NCBI RefSeq assembly: GCF_023856365.1
Contig: NC_064540.1
Coordinates: forward strand, 6,619,001-6,683,000
Direction: 5' to 3'
From: Brienomyrus brachyistius
Taxonomy: Eukaryota; Chordata; Actinopteri; Osteoglossiformes; Mormyridae
Length of the DNA: 64,000 nucleotides
The translations under genes and the position numbers were made by a program. The first letter of the stretch is position 1; every line of letters begins with the position of its first letter. Of this stretch, positions 23,181-34,350 are shown piece after piece. Below the pieces are notes generated by a model. That model worked only from the letters and a program-made list of their open reading frames with translations. It made no database searches and had not been told where the DNA came from.

Positions 23181-26100
23181 ACGCTGCTGAGGATATCTGT
23201 AGGCTTCTCGTTTGGGTTAGGAAAGCACCAGCAAACACAGACTGCCCGACTACATGGATATATCTCTTGCAGCAGGATCCGTCCGACACCTTTGCATGTG
23301 ATGAGTTGAGCCCCCGGCCAGCCTGGCCAAGAGTCAGAAAAACATGGGGAGCAGAGCAGCCTTGGCAAACGGCAGCCCGGGTACAGGGTAATGGGTCCCA
23401 GAGGCTTATGGGAGCGGTCGCAAACATCCGTCGCCCAGGCTCCAGGGATGAGGCCTCCAGGTGGCACCGACTGACACTAAGTGATTTTCAGAGGCTTGCC
23501 TTCATGCGAGCCTCTCTCGCTGTGTTTATCTCCGCAGACAAAGCGCGCCTTCGCTTTCCAGGACAGAGAACTAAAAATACCAATTACAATAGCTACCGCT
23601 GGAGAAGACATTCCCGCTGATGCTAATTCGCTTACAGCAAGGATCGACAGTACGTAACAGGCACCGCTGCCTTTACGTCTAAATTAGATGTAATTATGGC
23701 ACCCCCTGCTTCGAATTAATCAACACAAGCCCCCGCAGCTTCCAACCGTGTTTCCAGTCGTTTATTTTTTTTTATCCTAAACCTTCAGCTGAAATAATGT
23801 TCCGTCGTCTTTGGCTGGAAGGGCTTTCGTCGGCCATGAAGGTACTGACACAGGTACCGTATGTGCAGGGCCGACTTCACCTTTCCAGGTGACCTAGACA
23901 AAGCCCCACCTCCCAAGAAAACTGATGACCATTTCACCTCCTAAACAGCTTTTGCAGGCCCTGGGTATTCGCTACACGCAAAAGCTCCAGTGGCGGGTAA
24001 GAGTTCCATATAAGACAACTTTGTCAATTTGGTCTGATGGTTAGCACCTCAAACCTGCACCAGCTGTGGATGACCGTCCAGCCTCACTGTCTCATTTAGC
24101 CGGAGACGGCCGTTTTACGCCTTTTCATTCTTCATTCTTGCACATTCCAAAAAAAAAAAAACCATTGGGTAATTTGTGTCAACTTCCTGCACGTGCATTA
24201 TAAGCATATTTTTACACAGTGCCTCTTAAATGAAAGGAAAATATCTTGGTGCAGGAATCTATGAATTACAAGGCTTGAGTTACGCGAAACCTCCCTCGTG
24301 GGTGTGACACTGTTAATGGGATTATGTCATTGTAAATTGAAGAGAAATGACCCATGGAGGTGAAACCTCAAGTCACCAATTGTGACCTCAAGGTTACCAT
24401 GGAAACGATTTTGTTTTCACACAGCCCCTACACACAGCCAAGACCTCTACAAATCCATAATCGCCAACAGGTAACGATGATGTTAATGAAAACTGGGGAC
24501 TGAAATTCACACATGTGACTGTGAGTCCTTAAACACAGCAGCGTGTGCTGCCTCAGTATATGTATATTTTTAAATTAACTTATTAAGTTACGACAACAAA
24601 TTTGTTGGTGCTGCTATAATCAGTACTGATTACAACCATTTATTATGGAGAACATCGACTTGATAACATTCACTTGTATAATAAACTATGTCAAATGGCA
24701 CAGAGGGTTTCTGCCAGTACCTCTCTATTTCCATTCCTAGATAACGCAAAGCAGCTTAGAGAGGAGCAACATTTTTAAGGTGAACTTTAGGGCCATCACT
24801 GACATTTTAAGTTTAACTTCATACGTCGCAACTAGTAACCATGACAAAATGATTTTTGTGGTTCATTTTGACAGTTTAGCACATAACGTGCATAGAACAA
24901 ATCCATTTGCTCTTTGTGGACGCCTGCCTCATCTCTTCCATTGATAAGTTTGGGAGCAACATCCTCGTATCCCATTGTTAAGCAGTGACTTAATTAGCCA
25001 GCATCTGTTACGGGCAGAGAAGCTGCATGTGTTTGGAGAGGAACTGCTGCCAGGACAGGACTCAGCTCAAGGGTTGAGTAACCTCAGCCAAGCTGGCCAG
25101 TGCTTGAACACAAGCTCCTTCCCCCACTTCCGAGGGCCCAGGGGAGGGGGCCAAGGGTGTCAGTCATGCCAAACTGGTGGAGTAAGCCGGTAAACGGCCA
25201 AGCGTACAGCCCAGTAACGCCACAGCGCCCCTGCAAGCGGAACATTCCGGCTTCCCTTTTATCCCAAGGGTCGGCAGGGTGGGGAGGGAGGGCTGACGGG
25301 ACAGGATGTGTGACAGTGCATTTCGGCGGGGGCCCATCTGCGGTGTCAGTCTCGAGTTTCACTCCCAGAGCTCGGATGAAAGCGTGCCACAATGGAGGCC
25401 TTTAAAATGCAGATTACGTGGGAAACCGAGACATTAAAAAGTCATGACGAGAAAAGGGCAAAAATATTCTGCCGAATTCCGTCGTGCAGCTACATCACAA
25501 AACCTTACGTGACCCTGGTCATGCACTGTTACCCGATGGCTGTGTTATCCTGTGTCACAGTGGATGCTAAGCTCCCTTGGAAATAAAATGTCACCGTCAG
25601 CAATAAGGAACAATCTCAAAATACCCAAGTACCAGCCTAAACTACGGGCTTTAGCATAAAAAATTACATCAATGCTATTATAATATAAGTATTTTTGCTC
25701 TATACTCAAGACCTTATACACTAAGCGAACAAAAATGTCTTCAATTTGAAACCAGGGCAACAATTTCCATGCACATTTATGCAGGAGATCAGTACTCATT
25801 TTATGAAACGATCCTTTTTTCCCCCTGATTAAGTACATAATCCTAAATAGCAGCGGTACGTCATCAGCGTTGTTAATTTTTCATCACAATTATGGGCCTA
25901 GTTTTTTATTTACAGGTCTCCATAGCCATTTCATTAGCGCCAATCTGAATAACGTGTTATTTATGCCTTGCCATGTTTGGGTAAAACCACAAGTTACGCC
26001 TAATAATTAGAGGCATTAGCGATTCAAAGTGAACGTCTGTCTTGCCTTATGCACATATTGAAACACAGAGCCTGGTGCAGATTAAGGCACCCTGCCTGCT

Positions 26101-27149
26101 TGTCGCTACAGTCAACGACAATTAAGCCGTTGTGAGTCGTCCATTTTAGAAGCTCCCTAGCAGTGGGTGGTCCTAGAGGCTCACATTACTGGGGGTGCAT
26201 GGCACAAATCCCACCCCTGTGCTGCGTGTGGACCTAGCGTGTTATCTTTGACCTACAAAGAATTCCTCCCGATACCTCTAGTCCAAAAACACACTAATTG
26301 GTGCTTGTGTCCCCTGATGCACAGTGGTCCCCTGCCCTTCCTTGGACCTGCAACCCCACCCCTTTATTCAGTTTTATAATATCACTCCTTCATTCAAAAT
26401 AAAATGTATTATATACAGAAAAGAAACATGCTCTGTGATACTAATCTTTCAGACTTCATGTCCAACGTTCATACCTTAGTAAAATCTATATGATTCAGGA
26501 AATATTATCTGCTCCAATCTATTAATTACAAAGGGAGTGTGATCCCTCAAATTAATTTAAGTAAATACTCATATTCACCTCTGTCAAGTCAATCAATACT
26601 TTTTATTCAGTAGTGTATTTCTTTATATACCTGGTGCTATTAACTTATGCATTATCACCATGCAAGTACTGAATATTTGAAACATGTTAGAATATTTTAG
26701 GAGCTACGTAGTTCACATTGGTATCAATATCCTGCAAGCATGATCGGGATAAGCAGCTGAAAGACAGATGAACTGTCATCGATATTTTACTTCACTACAA
26801 ACCACTCGAGTTTTTGTGTGTATAACAGCCAAGCAAAAAACAAATTGCATGTATGGAAAAGAACCTAGGCTTCTTTATCAGGGTCAATAAAGTACAGGAT
26901 ATATGAAATGTCTTTGCCTGCGAGAGAAGTGTGCGATGGGGAATTGCGATGGAGAATTGCGATGGAAAAGGAAACGGATCTCTGCTACATCCGGGTAAGC
27001 CTCCTTTCGGGAGAAGCGGGAGGAGGAGGTAGCGTAGTGTACGACAAACAGGACACAAGTCTCTTCGCAAGACGAATGAAAAAAATCTTTTATGGTGGAA
27101 GCTGAATGAAATGATGGCCATTGGGTCACTGCAAAATCAGGGGATGTCA

Positions 27150-27333
27150 TGTGGTTTGGTGGGTCAGGACGCTGTGTCTTTGATCAGAAGGTTGTAGGTC
27201 CGAATTCCATGATTGCCAAGGTGATGTCACTGTTAAGACCTTTAACCCCCCCCTCCCTCCCCCCAAGTGCTCCAGGGACACTCTGACTGTGTGAATGCAC
27301 ATTGCTATGGATAAAAGCATCAGGTAAAATGTA
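27150..27333 (+). mobile_element. old tRNA-derived SINE (second family)
   Basis: The block shows a tRNA-like head (GTTTGGTGGGTCAGGACGC, with B-box-like GGTCCGAATTCC) and the 3' end GCTATGGATAAAAGCATCAG. It is related to 7425-7585. Confidence 0.55.
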
Positions 27334-28749
27334 AACAGACTAAGATGTAGAAAGTAAGATGTAGATATATGTGAATCAGTTAAAACACAGAAATTAATCT
27401 ATGCTGGGGACGCAAAAATCGGTAAACTTAACATGCAGTTAAACATGTATGCTGGTATTCTTTATACATGTAATCAGTCTGAAACAAATTGCTGAGTTTT
27501 ATGCTGAAGTACTCTAAGGCTACAAAAGGCTGGCTCAGTCTGGGGGATCCCGTGCTTGTGTTCCTGGCAGGAAACGTTGACGCAAAGAGGAACGCGTAGC
27601 ACAGACTCCCAAAAGCTGGGGTAACGTCCACAGTCAGCAGAAGTCCAGCAGCCAGACGACTCCTGGTTCTAACACTGAGGTCAAATATAAATACCACTGT
27701 TCCCTTAGAGCCAAAGTCACCTCCTACAGCATGGACATGAAACCTGGCACCTTCAGACGACTACCTTTAAATACGTGCTTTCGTAGTTAGGCTCCTCTCC
27801 CATGTCTAGGATAACATAATTAAGTTAAAGGACATGAAAAATAAATGGGTAGGTCAACAATTATTATGGGATATGCGTCACACCTTCAGGAGAAAATAGA
27901 TGGTATAGTGACAGTATAAGTATGTAAAATTGGTATTACATGATGTAATGTTTATAAGTCCATATATTGAATTTAACACAGATTGTTAAATTCACAGTTT
28001 TTTGCTGGAAGCGAGCAGGAAGATACTGCTAAAATGAATTAAAATGAAGAATGTCGGGATTACGTCTGAAATGCTACTCCCACTTTTTTCAGTATTTCAT
28101 TTGTTCTGAGTTTTCCTGCTTTAAAATTAATCAAAGCTTTCTTGCTGATAGGGTGAAATGATGGCTTTAAACCTGCAGAGCTGGGGGGTGAAATCTGACC
28201 CCTGGGACATCCCTCCCATGCTGTCTGAGCTTCCACTGGGTACAACCAGCTCCCTCCTCCAGTCCAGGCACCGACAGATTAATTAATTGGTTTCTAAATG
28301 ATGTGTAGCATATGCTTGTGTGGGTGACCGGCATCCTGTCCAGAATGTTCCGTAGTCTCCTGCCTGTGCTGTTCGCGATAAGCCACTGGCTCTTGGCTTT
28401 CCCCCACCCTCTGACCCTGCACTAGATGTGTCACTGGAAAAACGATGGATTATTGGTGATTTACAAAACAAAGAAAGAGAGATAGAGGTGACTGACATTC
28501 TTTCGCTATCATAAAGCCTACCCAAGCCAATAGTCTTTTACCTTACAGACTTTGCAAGGTCTTTCCCGTCCATTTTGTAAATAATAATCAACGAGAGCAC
28601 AGTACCAACCAAATTATCCATCCCACATACAGGAATGAATGATAGATTTTGGAACTACAAGCTACTGTATTCGTTTAACCTCTGCATTTCAAAAGAAAAA
28701 AAGGACTTACTTTGAATCCTTAGAGGTAACAACCGATATACCTGCTATT

Positions 28750-28985
28750 CATCCATCGCCTACCATCTCCAACTTATGCTGATCAGGGTCGCAGAGGGTG
28801 AGAGGTAGGGGAAGCTAGAGTAGAACCCAGACAGAACATGGCACAGGGCTGGGGAACCACCCTGGATGAGATGTCAGTCCATCACAGGGCACGCCCCACT
28901 ACCCACACATGAATATTATATCCAACCCTGCGACTCAAAATGAACCACAAATCCCTCTAAAATCAATGGATTTTCAGTGTCCAAT
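28750..28985 (-). mobile_element. diverged relative of the 21319 SINE
   Basis: The order CATCCATCGCCTACC, CAGGGTCGCAGAGGGTG, CAGTCCATCACAGGGCACGC and CACACATGAA follows the layout of the reference SINE in complement, with many substitutions. Comparable old traces are at about 36620-36750 (+), 37850-38040 (-), 57120-57270 (-), 58960-59120 (-) and 62968-63030 (-). Confidence 0.45.
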
Positions 28986-31900
28986 ACCAATCGGCATGCT
29001 TGGTTATTTATTGTGTATTGATCTTCACCAGCAGAGAAATAATAGGCAGGTTTGCTGATTTGTGGTTGACGGGCAGCTTGAAGCCCCGGCCAGCTGGCTC
29101 CCTAACAAATACACTTCGAGTCGCTGACGCTGAAATACATTTGTCACAGCAGTTGGTTTTTTTTCTTAATTAAAAAAAAAAAAGAAAACTTGCCTTGTCG
29201 ATCTGCTACAGGGACAAGTGCCTGATTTTAAAGATCCACTTGTTTCTCATGAGCTCTTACGAAAAACAACAGTCTCTTCTTTGCATCCCCTGAATGTAAA
29301 AGACCTCGATCTAACATAAGATCAAAGTCCTGTGTGTTTGTAAGCTGATGCCATCAGAATGGTGAGACGGGTTTTGTAAATAAGAACAGCCAATATGTGA
29401 ACAGGGTTTCATAGTGTCTGTGACTTACGTTTTAACAGAGGATGGGTGCTTCCTTTTAGGTTTCTTTGAAAGCACAAGCAAAGTCAGCACCTTGACTTGA
29501 CCAAAAAAGATAAAATAACATTGCCTACGTTTCAGCAAGTCAGATCAGACAGGAGTTACTTTAGCTGGGGTATGAATGTTTTCTGAATCAAAAGGGCCAC
29601 ACAAGCAGACATCCTCGTCTGTGGGATCTAAGGATTTTAAAGGTTCTGTGAATTAGAATAAGATAGGGCATGCGAATTATCCAATCAGTTAATAGTGATA
29701 CAAGTAACATGCGCCCCCTAGAGGGTGGGAGGCTAACTTCTCTAAGAATTCTGAACAGGCACAAAATGTCATGCTGCCCAAAAAGTACACTTCTTAGGAT
29801 TCCCACAGGTTAGCGTGGTTAGCCACGGCTAAGTCACGGCACATTATTTTTAACCTCTCCCAGAGATGCCATTTCCTCCTTTTAAGAATCATTTTAAGAA
29901 TCACCGATGGATTGAGGGTGCCTTGAGTGGCAAACAGGAGAAACTGTCCTTATTAAAAGAGATTGTGCTCCATACCAACAATTCCTGGAGGGATCCAGAT
30001 TAAATGGGATATTTTTGTGGAGTGGGTGTGGGGGGGGGGGGGGGGGGGGTTGGACAAATGCTTAAACTGTGAGACTAGATTAGTGAAAAATCATTAGGGA
30101 ACTAGGGGCCCTTTGGAGGATGGAGGCTGATGAACAATTCATGGGTGATGGAGTGATGGAGCTGAGGTTAGCAAGGCTGATGCCGGAGCAAATGCAGATG
30201 CATGACCGCGAGCCATGGAAAAATGCAATAAGCCAGCGATGATGCATCCATTATATATGCTGCATTTATCTTGATGTGCAGTACGCATAGCTGTATACAG
30301 TGAGTATCAGATAAACGGCATGTCATACAGAACAGCTGTCACAGGGCAAACGGCTAAACAGATCACTTTAATATTTATGTATGGAGCCACAAACAAATCA
30401 ACTACATTTTCTTGTATAAGCTGGGGATTCCCGATGCGATCCATTACCAGACTTTAGGGCTGCTTTGTCCACTTGCTAAGGAACTATCAAATGATTCTTG
30501 GTTATATGTTGGGACAATTTATATCACTTTTGCAAACAGTTTCCCAAAGTAAAATGCTACGGGACACCCGAAAGTCCTTCGTAATAACAATTACGTGTAA
30601 TTAAATTTGATCATTTAATATGCGCATATTATTTAATTCCATATGTTATGAATACTGTCTGTTCTGGAAAGTGAATCGGATGTTTTACTCAATATTAAAA
30701 CTGCATGTTCGTCTTATTTAGCGTCATGCTGACGTAATGGTGCCCTTACATCGTAACCGGCTCCTTCCCTATCAACAGATTTCCATCCGGCTTAGAATCA
30801 GAGCACTTTTTTTTTCACCTTTAACCTTTCTGTTACGTCGCCTCATGGCCTCACCCCTGATAAATAATAGATCTACCCTAAAAAAAAAATACATCTCTTC
30901 AGTGTGCAGTGGGAAAGAGCGACTTGGGAAATGTGGTTTATTTTTAGAAATAGCACAGTTTGGGGGGGGGGGGGGGGGCATTTCACTGAAATGTAATGGG
31001 CTACCAAACAGAAATAGAAATGAGAGCAAAGAAAGTCATGGGGGAGGACAAGAGAAAGAAAAAAAAACAGTACGTTCCACCGGCAAATATGGGGTACGGC
31101 GCAGCCGGAGCACATGTCACTGCACGGCTGCGTATCCAACCCATAATAATTATAATATCATAACGGTCAGGATAATGTAAAACTGCAACCTTGGACCTTG
31201 GTGCTATGAATCATCATCACTTTCATTATTGTTATTATTACTATTATTCTGCCCATCCATCTTCTGTAACTGCTTGTCCTATGTAGGGTTGCAGGGGTCC
31301 GGAGCCTGTCCTGATTTGTTATACTGTAGTGAATTAAATAACATACATAACTAATAGTTGTTTTTGTACACCCGTACTTTTTTACCATAGTAACTTGCCC
31401 AAACTTAAAACTCCTGTCCCCCTCCAGGGTTTCGAACCAGCGACCAACTGCAGTACACAAATTAGGCGTGTCTAACGAGGTAAGAGTGTTTCCCTGAAAG
31501 ACCTCTCGCCGCCGCTTTCCCCGCATCATTATGTGCGCACATTGCGTGTAAAATAAAAATTGCTTCTGTTGTTTATTTCCATTGCTGCCGTATATATATC
31601 CTCTGCCTACATCCATAATGAGTCACCGAGGGCTAGTTCCGAGGTTATTTCCCTCAATGTTTGGATGTGTGTTGCCAAGATATGCACCTGCTGTACCTCA
31701 CATCAGAGGATAAAAGACGTAAGAGAGCTTCCCGCTCCAGCTCGGGGACGTCTCCTGCCGCAGCTCTCAGCAGCTCACCGGTCGTGTTAGAAGTGCAGAG
31801 CACCAGCTGCTTCCCTGACCACTCCCACAAGCTCCGGGACAGCCTGCGCACGGCCTGTGTGATGGGCACACGCCCGGACCCCCCCCCCATCCCCCATCGC

Positions 31901-33357
31901 CCCCGCACCCACTCCCCCCGGCTCTGCGGGCTTGAGGCCTAGCATCCCTCATGCTGAAACTCAGCGGATTGCCATCCGGTACCTTGTCCCATCTGCCTAG
32001 CAGAGGGTTTTGCCGAAATGCCTGTCTTACCTTGATTTTCACTGTTTGATATATTGTTTTCTGTGTTTAACAACCTTAAGTCCCTACCAAATAAAGAGCG
32101 GCCCCTCCACGCGCATCAACCAGCAAGGTCCTCACTTCTGCTGCCTCATGAAAAATAATGGAGTGGACGGCTTCTTCCAAAACATCTGACGTGGCCACCT
32201 GATGCTCCTCGCGACTTCGACTTAATCGGTGAGGCACATGAAGATCCTCAGATGGAAAGAGTTTGAAAAAGTGAGGGAGAATATGGCTCAGCAGCCAGCT
32301 TATTAACATGAAAAGACGCAATCGTTTGTCTTCATTATCAAAGGGCACTTTCAGCACCGCTGAATCGCTCGGAAGGTGCTTTCCAGCCAGTTACCATGAC
32401 GCCAATTATACCTGTGGTTACTGGAGCAACAAGCGGGAATGATGCTGCATTGTGTCAGGCTGGGAGATGCAGACCTGCACTATGGTCACTAAAGGCTTCA
32501 TGTGAGCTGGTTCATCAGTCAGAAGCCTTTGCGCCTCACAGACTAATTTTATCGTGAAGCCAAAATGTGTCTTGCTGTCCAACGTATCTCGTTGAATGAC
32601 AATGGCATAAGACTCGACACTGAAAAGTTACAAGACAGAATGCAATTTTTGTTACAATTGCCTAATTTCGTATCCTTATTTTTGTCCAGTTCTAGGTACT
32701 AATGGAGGAGTTATTGACTAGTGCATCCTCTTGTTCTGTAAACTAACATTCCTACATAACAGCAAGGTGAATCTCCTATGATAGCTCGGGGCAACAATTT
32801 GATTTTGTTTTTCTTAAGAACATGGTTATGTAACAAGGATCAGACATCTGCGGACCTGAGAAGCTTCCGCCGCCAAAAATGCAACGGGACGGGGAGGTGA
32901 GGTTTTACTTTCCATCGAGCTCAGACGAAGAAGTTACCACTCACCTTCTCCAGTGTGAAACAGAGCCGGAGAATGTAAATAGACTCAGAGGCGGCAGCCA
33001 TATAACGAATTAGCGGTGTGACAATTTACAGCTACTGCAACACGTTCACAACATGCAGGAGATGCTATTGATTTTTTCTTTCGTGATCATGGTTCAGTCA
33101 GCAATACGACACATGCCAAAGCTTAGCACTGCTTAAATTCCGTGAAGTAACACATGTGGAGTAACTGTCTCTTTGGTTGCCCTGGAGACGTTTTATTTAA
33201 TAACTCTTTTGCTGAAGTGCTTGTTAGGATGTAGAGAGCCCAGAGAAACAGGGACCCCTATGACTCCCGGCAAGTTAGACCTTTGTGAAATTCAAGGAGT
33301 CGTGAGGCGGTCGTGGCTGTGAACACGCCTGCCCAACGTGCAAAGACGCAGACTCAC

Positions 33358-33556
33358 CCTCGGTCGGCGACGTTTTCAGGCGCTTGCAGAGTCCCTCCAC
33401 GTCCCCATAGTCCTCCTGAATTTTGACGATGGCGTCGTTGCCCCGCAGCTCCATGAGCGTACGGAGGTCCATGAGGGAGCAGCCGAAGCCGCCGGCATGG
33501 CTGCCCTCGTTTCTTTGGTTCTTGGCGTAAAAATCGCTGTTGGTCATGTCCCCCAT
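33358..33556 (-). CDS. atp2b2: atp2b2 (PMCA2) first coding exon, residues 1-67
   Basis: This exon encodes the cytosolic N-terminus of a plasma-membrane Ca2+ pump (P2B-type ATPase), which exports Ca2+ from the cell. The translation starts [17 protein letters not shown], the signature start of PMCA2; PMCA1 and PMCA3 diverge after MGDM. It continues through LRTLMELRG and ends with the family-conserved [10 protein letters not shown]. The start codon sits in a good Kozak context (ACACCATGG), and an in-frame TGA lies nine bases upstream, so translation cannot begin earlier in this exon. The donor GTGAGT follows base 33358 and leaves phase 1 (Glu-66, then one base of Gly-67). The next coding exon is 19.9 kb away at 13495. 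This start and the site-A exon at 2472 favour PMCA2 over the other three vertebrate PMCA genes. The isoform call is very likely, and membership of the family is certain. Confidence 0.95.
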
Positions 33557-33604
33557 GGTGTCTCAGTTATCGCTCGGAAGCTCGAGCGGCGAGCGGTGAC
33601 AGTG
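33557..33604 (-). other. atp2b2: 5' UTR portion of the atp2b2 start-codon exon with likely splice acceptor
   Basis: Reading the minus strand towards the ATG, a long pyrimidine tract (a T-run, then CTTCCTCCTGATAG) ends in an AG at 33606-33605. This is a strong splice acceptor and would leave a 48-nt untranslated leader before the start codon. Vertebrate ATP2B genes normally carry noncoding exons upstream of the start-codon exon, so a spliced leader is expected. The upstream noncoding exon itself is not identified in the window. A start of transcription within 33.6-34.3 kb cannot be excluded. Confidence 0.6.
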
Positions 33605-33902
33605 CTATCAGGAGGAAGAAAAAAAAAAAAACAGAAAGCCACCGCTGAAGAAGTCTTAGATCGCTGGGTCTGGGTGAGAGACGGGAGGGGGAAATCCAGT
33701 CCAATGTCTGAGGTGCAAGGAGGGATCCTTCTGATTCAGGCAATAGAGAAACGAGTCCATCCAGGAGCACTAGAAAAGCCAAGTAGAAGTCCAGGCAATT
33801 CCTACGTTGAGGGCTGCAATCCTCTTCTTCTCCATGTGTAGTTTCCCATTCTGCTTGTGTCAGCCTGCTGCTGTCTACATGGTGATCCTCTCCATTACTC
33901 CT

Positions 33903-33949
33903 TCAGAGAGAGAGAGAGAGAGAAGCAGGAGGGAGGGAGGGAGGGAGAG

Positions 33950-33983
<34 letters not shown>
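33903..33983. repeat. GA-rich microsatellite
   Basis: Interrupted GA and GGGA repeats about 350 bp upstream of the atp2b2 ATG (CT-rich on the gene strand). Confidence 0.95.
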
Positions 33984-33987
<4 letters not shown>

Positions 33988-34216
33988 GGATGAGGATTTG
34001 GTCTCACAAGCACAGAGAGACACACAAAGGACAGAGACACGACTGCATCATGCTAGCGAGCCCCGTGGGGGGGGGGGGGGGGGGGTCGCGGTGGAGCTCC
34101 GCACCGGATGCAGTGTCCGGGCAGCCGTTGTCACGCGGGTGCCTGGGCTCCTCTGACACAGCGGCAGCAGCGGTGCCACACGGTGAACTGTCCCTGGAGC
34201 TGGTGCTAAATAAGGC

Positions 34217-34238
34217 AGCTCATTAATATTAATGAGCT
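34217..34238. promoter_or_regulatory. 22-bp perfect palindrome upstream of atp2b2
   Basis: Both arms read AGCTCATTAAT towards the centre, so each strand carries ATTAATGAG, a core that fits POU4/homeodomain recognition. It lies about 660 bp upstream of the start codon in a CpG-containing segment. Function is inferred, not shown. Confidence 0.45.
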
Positions 34239-34239
34239 A

Positions 34240-34350
34240 GCTAACCACTCGCGCCTTTCAGCTTGCCTCGCAATGTGACTCGGACTCAGCGGCGTGCATG
34301 GCACCGCGCTCCCGCCACTACACGGGCCGATTCAGGAGACGGACGGATCT
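34240..34350 (-). promoter_or_regulatory. CpG-containing candidate promoter segment
   Basis: The stretch contains frequent CG dinucleotides (GGCACCGCGCTCCCGCCACT, GGAGACGGACGG) next to the palindrome and upstream of the start-codon exon. No TATA box or mapped start can be assigned. Confidence 0.25.

Larger units (their letters stand above)
23181..33270. other. atp2b2 intron remainder, no gene recognised
   Basis: About 10 kb with SINE fragments (27150, 28750), G-runs (30030-30049, 30962-30978), two X-box-like motifs (24393, 31381) and a CG-rich block at 31740-31950 with an unconvincing open frame. No coding exon is supported. Confidence 0.55.

Noticed and set aside
31420..31490. TTCGAA-containing stretch considered as a tRNA gene
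   Set aside because: No cloverleaf can be folded around it; it is more likely a SINE-head remnant or chance.
31661..31942. Ser/Pro-rich plus-strand frame in a CG-rich patch
   Set aside because: Low-complexity composition, no domain, no convincing splice context.
33338..33841. 167-codon plus-strand open frame
   Set aside because: It is the antisense shadow of the atp2b2 start-codon exon and its leader.
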